Below are positions 34,642 through 44,057 of a stretch of DNA of 64,000 nucleotides, piece by piece. Source of the DNA: Thinopyrum elongatum (taxonomy: Eukaryota; Streptophyta; Magnoliopsida; Poales; Poaceae). The stretch spans positions 215,880,526 through 215,944,525 of the forward strand of contig CM022301.1 in assembly GCA_011799875.1 (NCBI GenBank). The letters run 5' to 3'. How positions within the stretch are numbered: position 1 is the first letter of the stretch; each line of letters begins with the position of its first letter. The position numbers were made by a program, and so were the translations under genes. The notes beneath the pieces were generated by a model. The model made no database searches and had not been told where the DNA came from. It worked only from the letters and a program-made list of their open reading frames with translations.

Positions 34642-36423
34642 TGCTACTTGTGAGCTGCGTTGGGATTTCCTCGAAGAGGAGAGGATGATGTAGTACAATA
34701 GAGATAAGTATTTCCCTCAGTTAAGAACCACAATTATCAATCCAATAGGAGAGCCACGCAACACCTTGTTAGCAGTACCTACACACAAAATAATAAATAC
34801 TTTCACCCAACGCAAACAAGGGCTTGTCAATCCCTTTGAGGTTAATTGTAAGGATCAAATATCATAGTGATAGATAGGTAAACAAAAGCACAAAATAAAA
34901 TAAAGGTAAATAAATTACAACAAGGTATTTTTGGATTTTAATATATGATTAAAATAGACCCGGGGCCATAGTTTTCACTAGAGGCTTCTCTTTTGAGCAT
35001 AGCATACGGTGGGTAAACAAATTACTGTTGGGCAATTGATAGAAAAGCGAATAATCATGATGATATCCAAGGCAATGATCATGTATATAGGCATCATGTC
35101 CGAGACAAGTAGACCGACTTCTGCCTGCATCTACTACTATTACTCCACACATCGACCGCTATCCAGCATGCATCTAGAGTATTAAGTTCATAAAGAACAG
35201 AGTAACACCTTAAGCAACATGATATGATGTAGACAAAGTAAATCCAATCGTATGAATAAACCCCATCCTTTTGTCCTTAATGGCAAGAATACAAGTACAT
35301 GTCATGTCCCTTTCTGTCACTGGGATTGAGGCATGCAAGATCGAACCCATCACAAAGCACCTCTCCCATTGCAAGATAAATCAATCTAGTTGGCCAAACC
35401 AAACGGATAGATCGAAGAGAAATACAAAGCTATAACAATCATGCATAAAAGAGTTCAGAGAAGATTCAAATACTCCCTCCGTTCCAAAATATTACGCGTC
35501 CTTGGTTTCCGTGCTTCAACTTTGACCATAAATTTAACCAACAAGACTGACTGCATGCGGGAGAAATAATTATACCAATGAATTCATATTTAAAAGAAGT
35601 TTTCAATTATATAATTTTTGCTCCCGTCGCAGTCGGTCTCATTGGTTAAATTTATGGTCAAAGTTGAACCTCGGGAAGCGCAGGCATGCTATATTTTGAA
35701 ATGGAAGGAGTAATATTCATCGATAATCTAATCATAAACCCACAATTCATCGGATCCCAACAAACACACCGCGAAAAAGGATTACATCGAATAGATCTGC
35801 AAGAATATCGAGGAGAACATTGTATTGAAGATCGAAGAGAGAGAAGAAGACATCTAGCTACTAGCTATGGACCCGTAGGTCTGTGGTAAACTACTCACAC
35901 ATCATCGGAGGGGCTGCAAGGTTGATGTAGAAGCCCTCTATGATCGACTCCCCCTCCGTCAGAGTACCGAAAAATGTCTCCAGATGGGATCTCACGAGAA
36001 CAGAAACTTGCAGCGGCGGAAAAATTATTTTGGTGGCTCTCTGATGTATGGGGAATATTTGAGAATTTATAGAGGCAGAATTAGGTCAAGAGATGCCATG
36101 AGGGGGACCGCAAGCCTGGGGGCACCTCCCTTGGGGCGCGCCTCCCGAGCTTGTCACTCCCTCGTGGCTCTTCAGGTCTTCTCCCGAACCTTCTAGAGTC
36201 CCTTCTGGTCCAGAAAAAATTAATCCAAAGTTTTTTCTCCGTTTGGACTCTGTTTGATATTGATTTCCTGAAAATTCAAAAACAAGCAAAAAACAATAAC
36301 TGGGACTGGGACTGGGCACTAGGTTAATAGGTTAGTCCCAAAAAATGATATATAATTGCATAATAAACCTCCAAGATTGATACTATAATAGCAGGGAACA
36401 ATAAAAAATTATAGATACGTTGG
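34642..36423 (-). repeat. Element B 5' LTR, interrupted by a MITE and by E
   Basis: It starts TGCTACTTGTGAGCTGCG. The MITE at 35473-35710 and element E (inserted after 36423) interrupt it. The last ten bases, AGACGTATCA, lie at 42762-42771. Without the insertions it is about 1.55 kb, against 1.52 kb for the partner at 19617-21137. Confidence 0.85.
35473..35710. mobile_element. Stowaway-type MITE (Tc1/mariner), 238 bp
   Basis: The terminal inverted repeats are CTCCCTCCGTTCCAAAATAT and its complement (ending TATTTTGAAATGGAAGGAG). It is flanked by TA on both sides (35471-35472 and 35711-35712). It has no coding capacity. A second inner inverted repeat (AACTTTGACCATAAATTTAA near 35517, complement near 35648) would let the whole element fold as a hairpin. 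The partner LTR at about 20450 lacks it and keeps a single TA, which proves the borders. Confidence 0.95.
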
Positions 36424-37378
36424 TGCCGGAAGTCGGGCTCCGGGAACCCAAAAGTTCGAACACTGGGTTGAGCTCGTCCTCACCACCCCACCTTCTACCC
36501 CAGCTAAACCACGGTGAAGCTACGGCGAGAGCATGCTAGCGGGAGCGGATCAGTGACATGGTGGATTACCCAGGTTCAGGCCACCTTGTGGTGTAAAACC
36601 CTACGTCCTGCTTGGTTGTGATTGCTCTTGCTCTGGTGGAAGAGGGAATACAATGTTTGTGGTCTGAGAGTTTGATTCTGGGAGCAAGAGTCGATCCCGG
36701 GAGCAAGAGTCGATCCCCTCTACAGCGGCACCCTGCCCTCCTTTTATATCTGCCTTGGTCCTCTTCCCCTGAAAATATTGGTAGGAAGGGTTGCCACACA
36801 ACGACAAGTTTGAAGGGGGACTGGGACGCAGTCTATCCTGACAAAAGGTGTTCTTTGCATGCAAAGCTTCCATCCATGAGACGCTGATGGGCTCAGGGAT
36901 GACCTCCACTCTGCGCGCCCGTCGTCTTGGTCTTCTTTCATCGATTGGGCAACCTTTGGGGGTTGCTTTGGGAACTGGATTGCCGGCCTTGCTCCCTTAG
37001 CACTAAAGGGGAAATCCTCTTCATCCGTGCCTGCTAGCATGACCTCTGCCATCGTTCGTCGCCGCGCGCGTCACCCACGTGATGGGCCTGGGACCGCGCG
37101 ACCGAGCCGAACAACCTTTTACCATCACACCTCAGGGAGGGTGCCTCGGGAGGCAACCTCGGGAGGCCGCCTCGTGAGAGGGCCTCGCGAGGCTCTTGGT
37201 GAAGCCGCTGAGTCTTGCCTATCCACTCCCTAAGGAGGGGTCCTCAAGCGGCCAGGGCCTCGTGAGGGGTCTTGCTCGCGGTACCTGCCGGTGGGCCTCC
37301 TGCTGGGCCCTTGCCATGTGTCTCGTCCTGGGCCGGAGGTAGACAGGCCTGGATACCCTGGGTTCCATGGGCCCGACA
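36424..37378 (-). repeat. Element E 3' LTR
   Basis: The minus strand starts TGTCGGGCCCATGG at 37378 and ends CCGGCA at 36424. A TATAAAAGG box lies at plus 36740-36748. It carries a small tandem duplication absent from the partner (GGGAGCAAGAGTCGATCC twice, 36679-36719), which explains most of the length difference. Confidence 0.9.
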
Positions 37379-37649
37379 GTAGCCCCCGGGCTCGCGGCAC
37401 GCATGTTCCTGCCTATTAGGAGGGGGCGAACCGACGCGGGCCCTAACCACCTGTGGGCCAGGAGCGACGCATGGCGCACGATGTAATGGGGGACTCCCCA
37501 ACTTCTTCCACGACTCCTCGGTGGCCACCCATGCTGACATAAAGCCTGCCCGCATGCGGCGCGAGGCCATCATTACTTTCCTTGTGCGGATCCCATCTCC
37601 CTGCGCCTGTCGAAGGCGAAGAGGTACGGACCGCGCCTCCCTCGAGCGT

Positions 37650-37656
37650 TATAAAG
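37650..37656 (+). promoter_or_regulatory. TATA-like box upstream of the antisense B3 gene
   Basis: TATAAAG lies 88 bp before the ATG at 37738 on the plus strand, opposite to the transcription of E. Element J has TATAAAAG at a similar distance from its antisense gene. This suggests these antisense genes had their own promoters, but it is position-based inference only. Confidence 0.45.
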
Positions 37657-37737
37657 AAGAGGGGGAAGGACTTCCCCGCCCATCTTCTTCCTCCAGCTCC
37701 TCCCTTCTACCCACAATCCAGGTGGACCTCTGCGGTG

Positions 37738-38395
37738 ATGGCAAGGGGAAGAGGCCGAGCTCGCGCTTCTGCCGCTGCACCCAGAGTGCCGCCCCGGGGG
37801 CGCGGGCGCTCTCCAGTGGCTACCGACGCCATTCCCAGTGGCCATGGAAGGGGCACCACTCACGGGCGCGGGCGAGGAGGGCACGGCACACGTGGCCGAG
37901 GTGGCGCGGCTGCCCTACCTCCCTAGGCGGGGAGCCACTCAGCTGAGGCGGCCCGTGAGTTCATCGTGAACATGCATCGCCGGCCCTGCACATGGCTCCG
38001 ACTTCCGGACTCCTTCGCAGAGGCGATGGAGGACCGCGCACCCTTGGGCCTGTGGGTGCAGGCAGATGGCTGCTGCAACGGCCCCTCCTAGGTGGCGACG
38101 GAGTTCACCCCTCGGGCTTCATGTTCTTGAAGCAAGGGTGGAAGTCACTTGCCCTTGCCCACGGCCTGAAGCGGTGCCATGTTCTCTAGTTCAAGTACGA
38201 CGGGCCGCCACGCTCTTCGTGAAGATCTTCGGGGCCACCGGTAGCCGTTTGAAGTGATGCACAGAAAGCAAGGACGACAACTACAGCAGCTCCTCCAGCA
38301 AGGATGACAGCGACAGCGGCGCAGCCCCCTCCGGAGTAAGCGGGAGAGGCGACGGCTCCCCCCACGTCAAGAGCAAGGATGAAGACTCTGACTAG
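37738..38395 (+). pseudogene. Decayed B3 DNA-binding-domain gene, antisense in element E
   Basis: The frame starts at ATG 37738 with an Arg/Gly-rich head (MARGRGRARASAAAPRV) of about 60 residues. TAG at 37924-37926 interrupts it, then it continues into a region with the order of a plant B3 domain: CTWLRLPDSFAEAM, LWVQADGCCNGPS, then after TAG at 38089-38091 (a Trp position) and a frameshift SGFMFLKQGWKSLA and HGLKRCHVL, then FKYDGPP and after a second frameshift LFVKIFGATGSRLK. B3 domains typically show LPxxF, a Trp, a GW near the centre, GDxLxF and a final VxIF. Most are seen here, except that GD is RC. A Ser/Asp-rich tail ends at TAG 38393. B3 proteins bind DNA in the nucleus. Here the gene is cargo of a retroelement and is broken by at least four stops or shifts. 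Identity rests on motif order alone. Confidence 0.65.
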
Positions 38396-39576
38396 GCGTG
38401 GACGGCACCTGAGCTGGAGTCTTGAGTATGGTCGCGCCCCGCCTACGCCTCCTGCTTCTTTCTCTCTTTTCTCCTACACTGGATCGATGTAGGCCCCGTG
38501 AGGGTGTGAAAACGATGGTTTCTGCATTTTAATTTAATGCTTCTATAGTTTGGAATGTATGTTCCCTCCTGATGTCCCCTCATGAGGCTCGCCCTTTTTT
38601 CTTGCTCGCCTATGTGCTCTACATCGTTAGGACCCAACCCCTGAGCAGGCCTCAGCCATTGCTGGTATGCCAGGTCACGATGCCTAGACAAGGCCAGGAG
38701 GTGAGGGGCATCGAGGTCTAGTCAGGGCTCCTGAGACGCGATGCTCTGGGAGCCCCCCTTTGACGTGCAAGCGGCTCACGCGAAGGAAAAAGGCCCAGCA
38801 TTCACCGAGGTCGCGAGAGGAGAGAACTCTAGTGAAGACAGTTGCGTCTCGTGAAGTGGTGAGGCTTAGCTTTTGCGAGGAGCGACGTCGGGCAAGCCAC
38901 GGCTCATGAGGGGTCCATGCGGCTCGCAATGCGTGAGGGATCCTGAGGCTCGGCCCTCAAAGTGTCCGTCTCGTGAGGCCTTCCGATTAGGCAACTGTTG
39001 TCGACCGGTTCATGAGATGCCGTCCGCGGGGCTTCCAAGCGACTAGCTCCTGAGGTAATTGCATGTCGACAAATTTCACGACAGGGGAGCAACACGCACT
39101 CGCCAACTCTCTCGCGGCCATTGCGTGAGGAGACAACGCACCAAGGACCTTGGTGAGGTGACGTGCACGGGAGCAGGCCCGTGAGCCCGAGCTCGGTCAC
39201 TTGGGTTTAGCGGCGCGCTGCAGGGACGGACCCGAGCACAGGCGCCGTGCCTTGCCCCCGCTCATGGAATGGTCAGGAGAGGGGTTGCATGGGCGTGGCA
39301 CTCTCAAGATGGCATTATACCAAATGCACAATTATGTAGGCAACATAAGCTTATTAGAGCACAATCAGCAAGATTCATTACACAACCAAAAAGAGATGCA
39401 GCTGCTGTGTCCGGCATGGGTCAGCTTGAGGTTGGTGCAGCCCGTGGGGCGCCCTCAATTCGAACGAACCAAAAATCACCTAGCAACACAGGGTTGTAGG
39501 GGCATCGGATCGCTTGGTGAGTCATGCTGCGGAAGCTTGTCCATCAGGGGTCGAGGAGCTCATGAAGCCTAGGGGC
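38396..39576 (-). other. Element E spacer between antisense gene and RT remnant
   Basis: This is noncoding. It contains the presumed 3' end of the antisense gene (AT-rich stretch near 38515-38560), many CTCGTGAGG / CTCATGAGG phrases, one copy of the 120-bp module shared with D (39150-39265) and an AT-rich insert (about 39300-39400) of unknown origin. I see no further gene. Confidence 0.55.
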
Positions 39577-39968
39577 TCACGAGGCCCCAGCATGATGCGT
39601 GCCAGCCTTTGGTAGGTGGCACCGGCATTCCTTAGGCCAAAGGGCATGCATGCGTTGATGGTGGTGGAGCCCATGCCCTAGCTGGCGCGCGGCAGCCGAA
39701 AGGGGTCCTGAGGGCCGGCCTTGTTGAGGCTCGTGAAGTCGACGCACATACGCTCCTTGCCGCCCTTCCTGGGGACGACGACTGGGTTGGCGAGCCACTC
39801 GGGGTAATGCACCTCACGGATGACTCCAGCTTCTTGCAGCTTGCGTACTTCTTGGATGATGAAATCTTGCTTCTCGGGCGCCTGGCATCGTGCTTTTTGC
39901 TTGATGGGGCGTGCATTGGGGCACACCGCTAAGTGGTGCTCGATCACCTCCCTCGGCACACCGGACAA
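39577..39968 (-). pseudogene. Reverse transcriptase remnant of element E
   Basis: Minus-strand RT N-terminal part: VIEHHLAVCPNARPIKQK, VIREVHYPEWLANPVVVP, ERMCVDFTSLNKAGPQDPF. After RLPR the sequence jumps to CMPFGLRNAGATYQRLARIM in another frame, so the motif-A segment with the first catalytic aspartate is gone. Nothing after the MPFGL motif survives: no YVDD/YLDD motif, RNase H or integrase. D is truncated in the same region. Confidence 0.85.
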
Positions 39969-40130
39969 ATCAGATGCTTTCTAGGCAAAAACATCTGAGT
40001 TTGCTCGAAGGAAGGTGACGAGTGCGCCTCCCTATGCGGGAGGAAGGCCAGTGTCGATGGTGAAGGCAGGGCCTGAGCTGCTGCCATCAATCGTCACCTT
40101 CTTCGTCTCTATGCAGTCCTGAGAGAACAG

Positions 40131-41766
40131 CTACTTCTTCTTCGCGGGCACGGTCTCAGGGGGCTCAACCGCATCCTCGTCAGCCGGGTGCGCGGCCGGG
40201 GCATCCTTGTAGGCATGCTCGAGGGAGCAGACCGCGTCCTTCTTGTCACAGGTGAAGGTGATGATGCCGCTGCAGCCAGGCATCTTGAGGACGTTGTAGG
40301 CATGGTGGGTCACCGCCATGAACTCGGCGAGAGCTGGGTACCCCAAGATGGCGTTGTACGGCAGGCCAATGTGCACCATGTCGAAGTTGATGAGCTCAGT
40401 GTGGTAGTTCTTGCGGATGCCGAAGGTGACGGGAAGGCGCACTTGCCCCAGAGGATGGTAGAGCCATCAGTCACTCCAGAGAAGGGTTGGGTCAGCATCA
40501 GCTGGTCGTAAGGCACTTGGAGCGTCTCGAAGGTCTGGATGGAGATCACGTTGAGGCCCGCACCACCGTCGATGAGGGTCTTGGTGACCGCGACGTTGTT
40601 GATGGTAGGAGTGCATAGCATGGGGAGCGCGCCCGCGGCGGCCATGGACTTGGGGTGGTCCTTGGAGTCGAAGGTGATGGCATACTGTGACCACTTGAGG
40701 GGCCCCGCGGCCTCTGGCTTCGGGAGCACAGTATTCACCTCGCGGGAGAACTTCTTGAAGTGGCGGTTGGACGCGGGAGCCTAAGCTCCGCCGAGGATGC
40801 AGGAAACCATGCGAGGCTCCTGGTAGCCCCCAGCTCCCTCATCAAGCTGGTTGAAGTTAGCGACGAACTGATTGCAGAGCTTGTTCCATGAAGAGATCGA
40901 CGCCTCAGGAAGGTTCATGAGCCAGGAGCACGGGCCATCCTTGAGGGCCACGGGGAACTAGTTCACCATGACCTTGTCGTCGCCGTTCGCCGCCAAGATG
41001 CTCAACGCATAGAGCTGGAGGAACTCCACAGGGTTGGGGTGCCGTCATAGCGCGGGGGCAGCCCCGGCTTGAACTTCGTGGGCCACACCACCCGACGCAG
41101 CTCACGGGTGAAAGGTCGACAGCCCACGCCGCTCGAGGGAACACCTCCGGCGAGAGTGGTATGGTTCTGGCGCCCAGCCATCGCGACCTATTGGACCGCC
41201 CGGTCTTGGCGCTGCTGCTCGAGGAGCACACGCGCATCTGGCAGCGTGCGGTGAATGATCTGGCAGCTGGCCTTGTCTTGGACCGGCGGGGGCATTCCAC
41301 GGGATGGGTCATGCGCCCGTGCGTCACGCCGGGGCTCGACGAGCTCATCGCATGAAGAAGGTGGCGGAGGAGCACCATGTGCCATGTCTCCAGCACAAGA
41401 CGGCGGAGGGCAGAGTGAGTTGGAAGGCGCCGGAGCGTCTCCAACGGCGTTGACGAGCTCGGTGATGCGACCAAGCCAGGCATCATAGTCGACGTCTGCT
41501 GGACGGTAGCGGAGTAGCTCACGCACCATGAGTAGCATGGCCTGCGCATTTGGCGGCCCACGGCGAGTGGGAGAGGAAGATGCCATGGCGGTGCAGACGT
41601 CTGCCTCCACGGAGGGGTGCAGGGAGGAGTCCTGCTGCTCACGGGCAACAGGGTCGGTGGCGGCAGCGGCCTCGACAGGGCGGCGGTGCCTGCCGTGGCC
41701 CACCGACTCCTTCTAGGCCACGCGACCCGCCCTGCATTTGGCACACTCATGGAGGGCGGCGGTCAT
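40131..41766 (-). pseudogene. gag-protease of element E with internal gag deletion and several stops
   Basis: The minus-strand ATG at 41766 (MTAALHECAKC) begins the same kind of N-terminus as in D. TAG at 41713-41715 stands where D has CAG, and another TAG lies at 41188-41190. After a frameshift the gag core follows (FLQLYALSILAANGDDKVMV; TAG at 40958-40960 where D has TGG). It stops at NLPEASISSW...FVANFN and joins directly to the pre-protease segment at about 40840, so about 230 gag residues present in D are deleted. The protease runs from about 40740 to 40131 (TLIDGGAGLNVISIQTFETL, GLPYNAILGYPALAEFMA), with TAG at 40781-40783 just before it, where D has CAG, and a frameshift near 40440. 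It is nonfunctional. Confidence 0.85.
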
Positions 41767-41809
41767 GAAGCTGGTGGAGCGAAGAGTGGAGTGGGGAAAT
41801 AGCAGGGCA

Positions 41810-41827
41810 CCCCTACCTGGCGCACCA
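41810..41827 (-). other. Primer-binding site of element E
   Basis: The minus strand reads TGGTGCGCCAGGTAGGGG two bases inside the LTR border. It is the counterpart of 24451-24468 in D. Confidence 0.7.
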
Positions 41828-41829
41828 AA

Positions 41830-42756
41830 TGTCGAAAGTCGGGCTCCGGGGACCCAAAGATTCGAACACTGGGGTGAGCTTGTCCTCACCACCCCACCAT
41901 ATACCCCAGCTAAACCACGGCGAAGCTACGGTGAGAGCGCGATAGCGGGAGCGGATCGGTGACATGGCAGATTACCCAGGTTCGGGCCACCTAGCGGTGT
42001 AAAACCCTATGTCCTGCTTGGTTGTGATTGCTCTGGTCGAAGAGGGAATACAAGGTTTGTGGTCTGAGAGTTCGATCCTGGGAGCAAGAGTTGATCCCCT
42101 CTAGAGCGGCACCCTGCCCTCCTTTTATATCTTCCTTGGTCCTCTTCCCCCAAAAACATTGGCGGGAAGGGTTGCCACACAACGGCAAGTTTGAAGGGGG
42201 ACAGGGGCACAGTCTATCCTGACAGAAGGTGGTCTTCGCCTACAAAGCTTCCGTCCATGACACACCAGTGGGCTCGGGGATGACCTCCACCTTGCGCGCC
42301 CGTCGTCTTGGTCTTCTTTCATCGATCGGGCAATCTTTGGGGTTTTTTTGGGAACTAGATTGCTGGCCTTGCTCCCTTAGCACTAAAGGGGAAATCTTCT
42401 TCATCCGCGTCTGCTGGCACGACCTCTGCCACCGTTCGTCGCCGCACGCGTCACCCACGTGATGGGCCTGGGACCGCGCGACTGAGCCAAACAACCTTTT
42501 ACCATCACACCTTAGGGAGGGTGCCTCGGGAGGCAACCTCGGGAGGCCGCCTCGCGAGAGGGCCTCGCTAGGCTATTGGTGAAGCTGCTGAGTCTTGCTT
42601 GTCCACTCCCTGAGGAGGGGTCCTCAAGCGGTCAGGGCCTCATGAGGTCTTGCTCGCGGAACCTGTCGGTGGGCCTCCTGCTGGGGCCTCACCATGTGTC
42701 ACGTCCTGGGCCGGAGGTAGATGGACCTGGATACCCTGGATTCCATGGGCCCGACA
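41830..42756 (-). repeat. Element E 5' LTR
   Basis: This 927-bp LTR starts TGTCGAAAGTCGG on the plus strand and ends GGGCCCGACA. On the minus strand a TATAAAAGG box (plus 42121-42129) would drive gag. The GTTGG duplication follows. Confidence 0.9.
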
Positions 42757-42771
42757 GTTGGAGACGTATCA

Positions 42772-43973
42772 CCGCCTACAAGGAAAGGGGGACGCCACCT
42801 CCACTTGGGCCCTTGTGGCCCAAGTTGCCTTCCACCTCTTGGCCTTTTAAGGCCCGTTGATATTTAAATTAAATATAAAATGCTCTAAATACCTATAGAC
42901 CATTATATTTTTTTAACATCTCCGGAAACATTTTCAACCTATATATAATATATCGGTAATACCCGGTATTACCCGATAGTCTTCGAAACCCTTCAGGTGA
43001 CCCCGAAACGCTTCCGGATCCTCTCGAAACTATTTCGAATATTCTTGAAACAATTCCACAAATATATTCTCATGACTCCCGTGCTGCTAAAACTCAGCAG
43101 ATCATGATTGCCTTAAGCTTGTGACCCCATAGGTTCGGTAACTCATAGACATGAACACAACCGTTCGTTCATTGACCTGCAACGGGACCGTGGACATCTG
43201 TATCAGTCCCTATGAGCACACGAATGATATTCGAGTGAACCTTAGGTTATTATTTGATGTTCCCTTTGCTTCACGATACTTAACAAAACCCAGGATGCAT
43301 CAGTATCCTCCCGAGTCATCACTATGCCCGTTATACCAAAATCCTCGTTACTGGTTTTGTTCTTCTTTCTCGTTATTGTGTTCCGGCATTCCCGTGACGA
43401 AGTCACGTGTGTCTGGTTAGACGATGATTGATGCCGTCACACCGAGAGGGCCCTAAGAATATCTCTCCATCGTTGGAGGAGCAAATCCCACTCTCGAGCT
43501 ATCCGGCCACTTGTCAAATTTTCTGATGAACATGTAAGTTGTCGTTATGATCACCGTGTTACAAGTGACGTTTGAGCAACCCCAAAGCCCACTGTATGGT
43601 AAGAAGTGACCACGATACTCTCATGGTCTAAGGGGCATTTTCACATGTTAACACTCCGTGTTATTACAATTGAATACATATGATATTAACTCAATTCATA
43701 ACAAACAAGATTGGGTCGGTTCAATATGTTCATTCTTCCAACGTCATAATCTCAATGTTGTTTTAGGATCATCGTTAGACGTAATGATATACTAAGATCC
43801 AGAAAACATGATCACCGACAACACTTGAGCTAGTCTTAGAGGCGAGACCAGGAGCCTTTTTATTTTACCGTTTATCATTCCACACGTGCATATGAGTTTT
43901 CCACTGAATTGCATATTCTAGGATCATAGAAGTTATAGCATAGAATATAAACTCTTTAATTATGAATATGGAA

Positions 43974-44027
<54 letters not shown>

Positions 44028-44057
44028 TAATAATGCCTCTAGGGCATATTTCCAACA
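42772..44057 (-). repeat. Element C 5' LTR, right part
   Basis: This is the U3-side remainder of the Copia LTR, resuming after element B. It matches 8583-9841 of the 3' LTR and ends in the family terminus GGGCATATTTCCAACA. It contains the AAT microsatellite. Confidence 0.9.
43976..44034. repeat. (AAT)n microsatellite
   Basis: About 19 AAT units with one AAC interruption lie 20 bp from the LTR terminus. The partner LTR has only AATAATACAAATAG at this place, so the expansion happened after insertion. Confidence 0.95.

Larger units (their letters stand above)
36424..42756 (-). mobile_element. Element E: Tat-lineage Gypsy element with deleted gag and pol and an antisense B3 gene
   Basis: The LTRs are 36424-37378 (955 bp) and 41830-42756 (927 bp). 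An exact GTTGG duplication (36419-36423, 42757-42761) shows insertion ten bases from the end of the B LTR. Minus-strand order: 5' LTR, primer site, gag, protease, RT stump, spacer, antisense B3 gene on the plus strand, polypurine tract AGCCCGGGGGCTAC (37379-37392), 3' LTR. It is related to D by primer site, polypurine tract, protease and RT, but its LTRs are only loosely similar. The first 220 bp of the LTRs differ at about 9% by eye. No RNase H or integrase is present. Confidence 0.9.
19617..42771 (-). mobile_element. Element B: Sabrina-like element with a non-gag ORF, host of D, E and a MITE
   Basis: The LTRs are at 19617-21137 and 34642-36423 plus 42762-42771. Both start TGCTACTTGTGAGCT(C/G) and end (T/C)GTATCA. 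The target duplication is CCCCC (19612-19616) against CCGCC (42772-42776). The primer site TGGCGCCGTTACC is of the tRNA-Asp type. The internal DNA is only about 3.8 kb after nested elements are removed. It shares the long 3' noncoding region with element A but has an unrelated ORF (33988-34431) where A has gag-protease. No pol is present, so it is a non-autonomous sister of A. It is younger than C and older than D, E and the MITE. Confidence 0.85.
8225..44057 (-). mobile_element. Element C: Angela/BARE/WIS-like Copia element, heavily nested
   Basis: This minus-strand Copia element has its 3' LTR at 8225-9841 and its 5' LTR split into 19048-19616 and 42772-44057. The terminus TGTTGGAAATATGCCCTAGA (minus strand, 44057 leftward) and the TGGCATTATGAGC primer site identify the Angela/BARE group. 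F, with G inside it, sits in the leader; B, with D, E and a MITE inside it, sits in the 5' LTR. Without these, C would be about 9 kb, normal for the family. In about 180 bp aligned by hand (8881-9065 against 43054-43240) the LTRs differ at about 10-12%, so this is an old insertion and the oldest of the central nest. The gag-pol has many frameshifts and two lost catalytic or metal-binding residues. Confidence 0.85.

Noticed and set aside
37738..38395. A functional host B3 transcription factor gene
   Set aside because: It has at least four stops or frameshifts and sits inside the borders of a retroelement with exact target duplication. It is cargo, not a resident gene.
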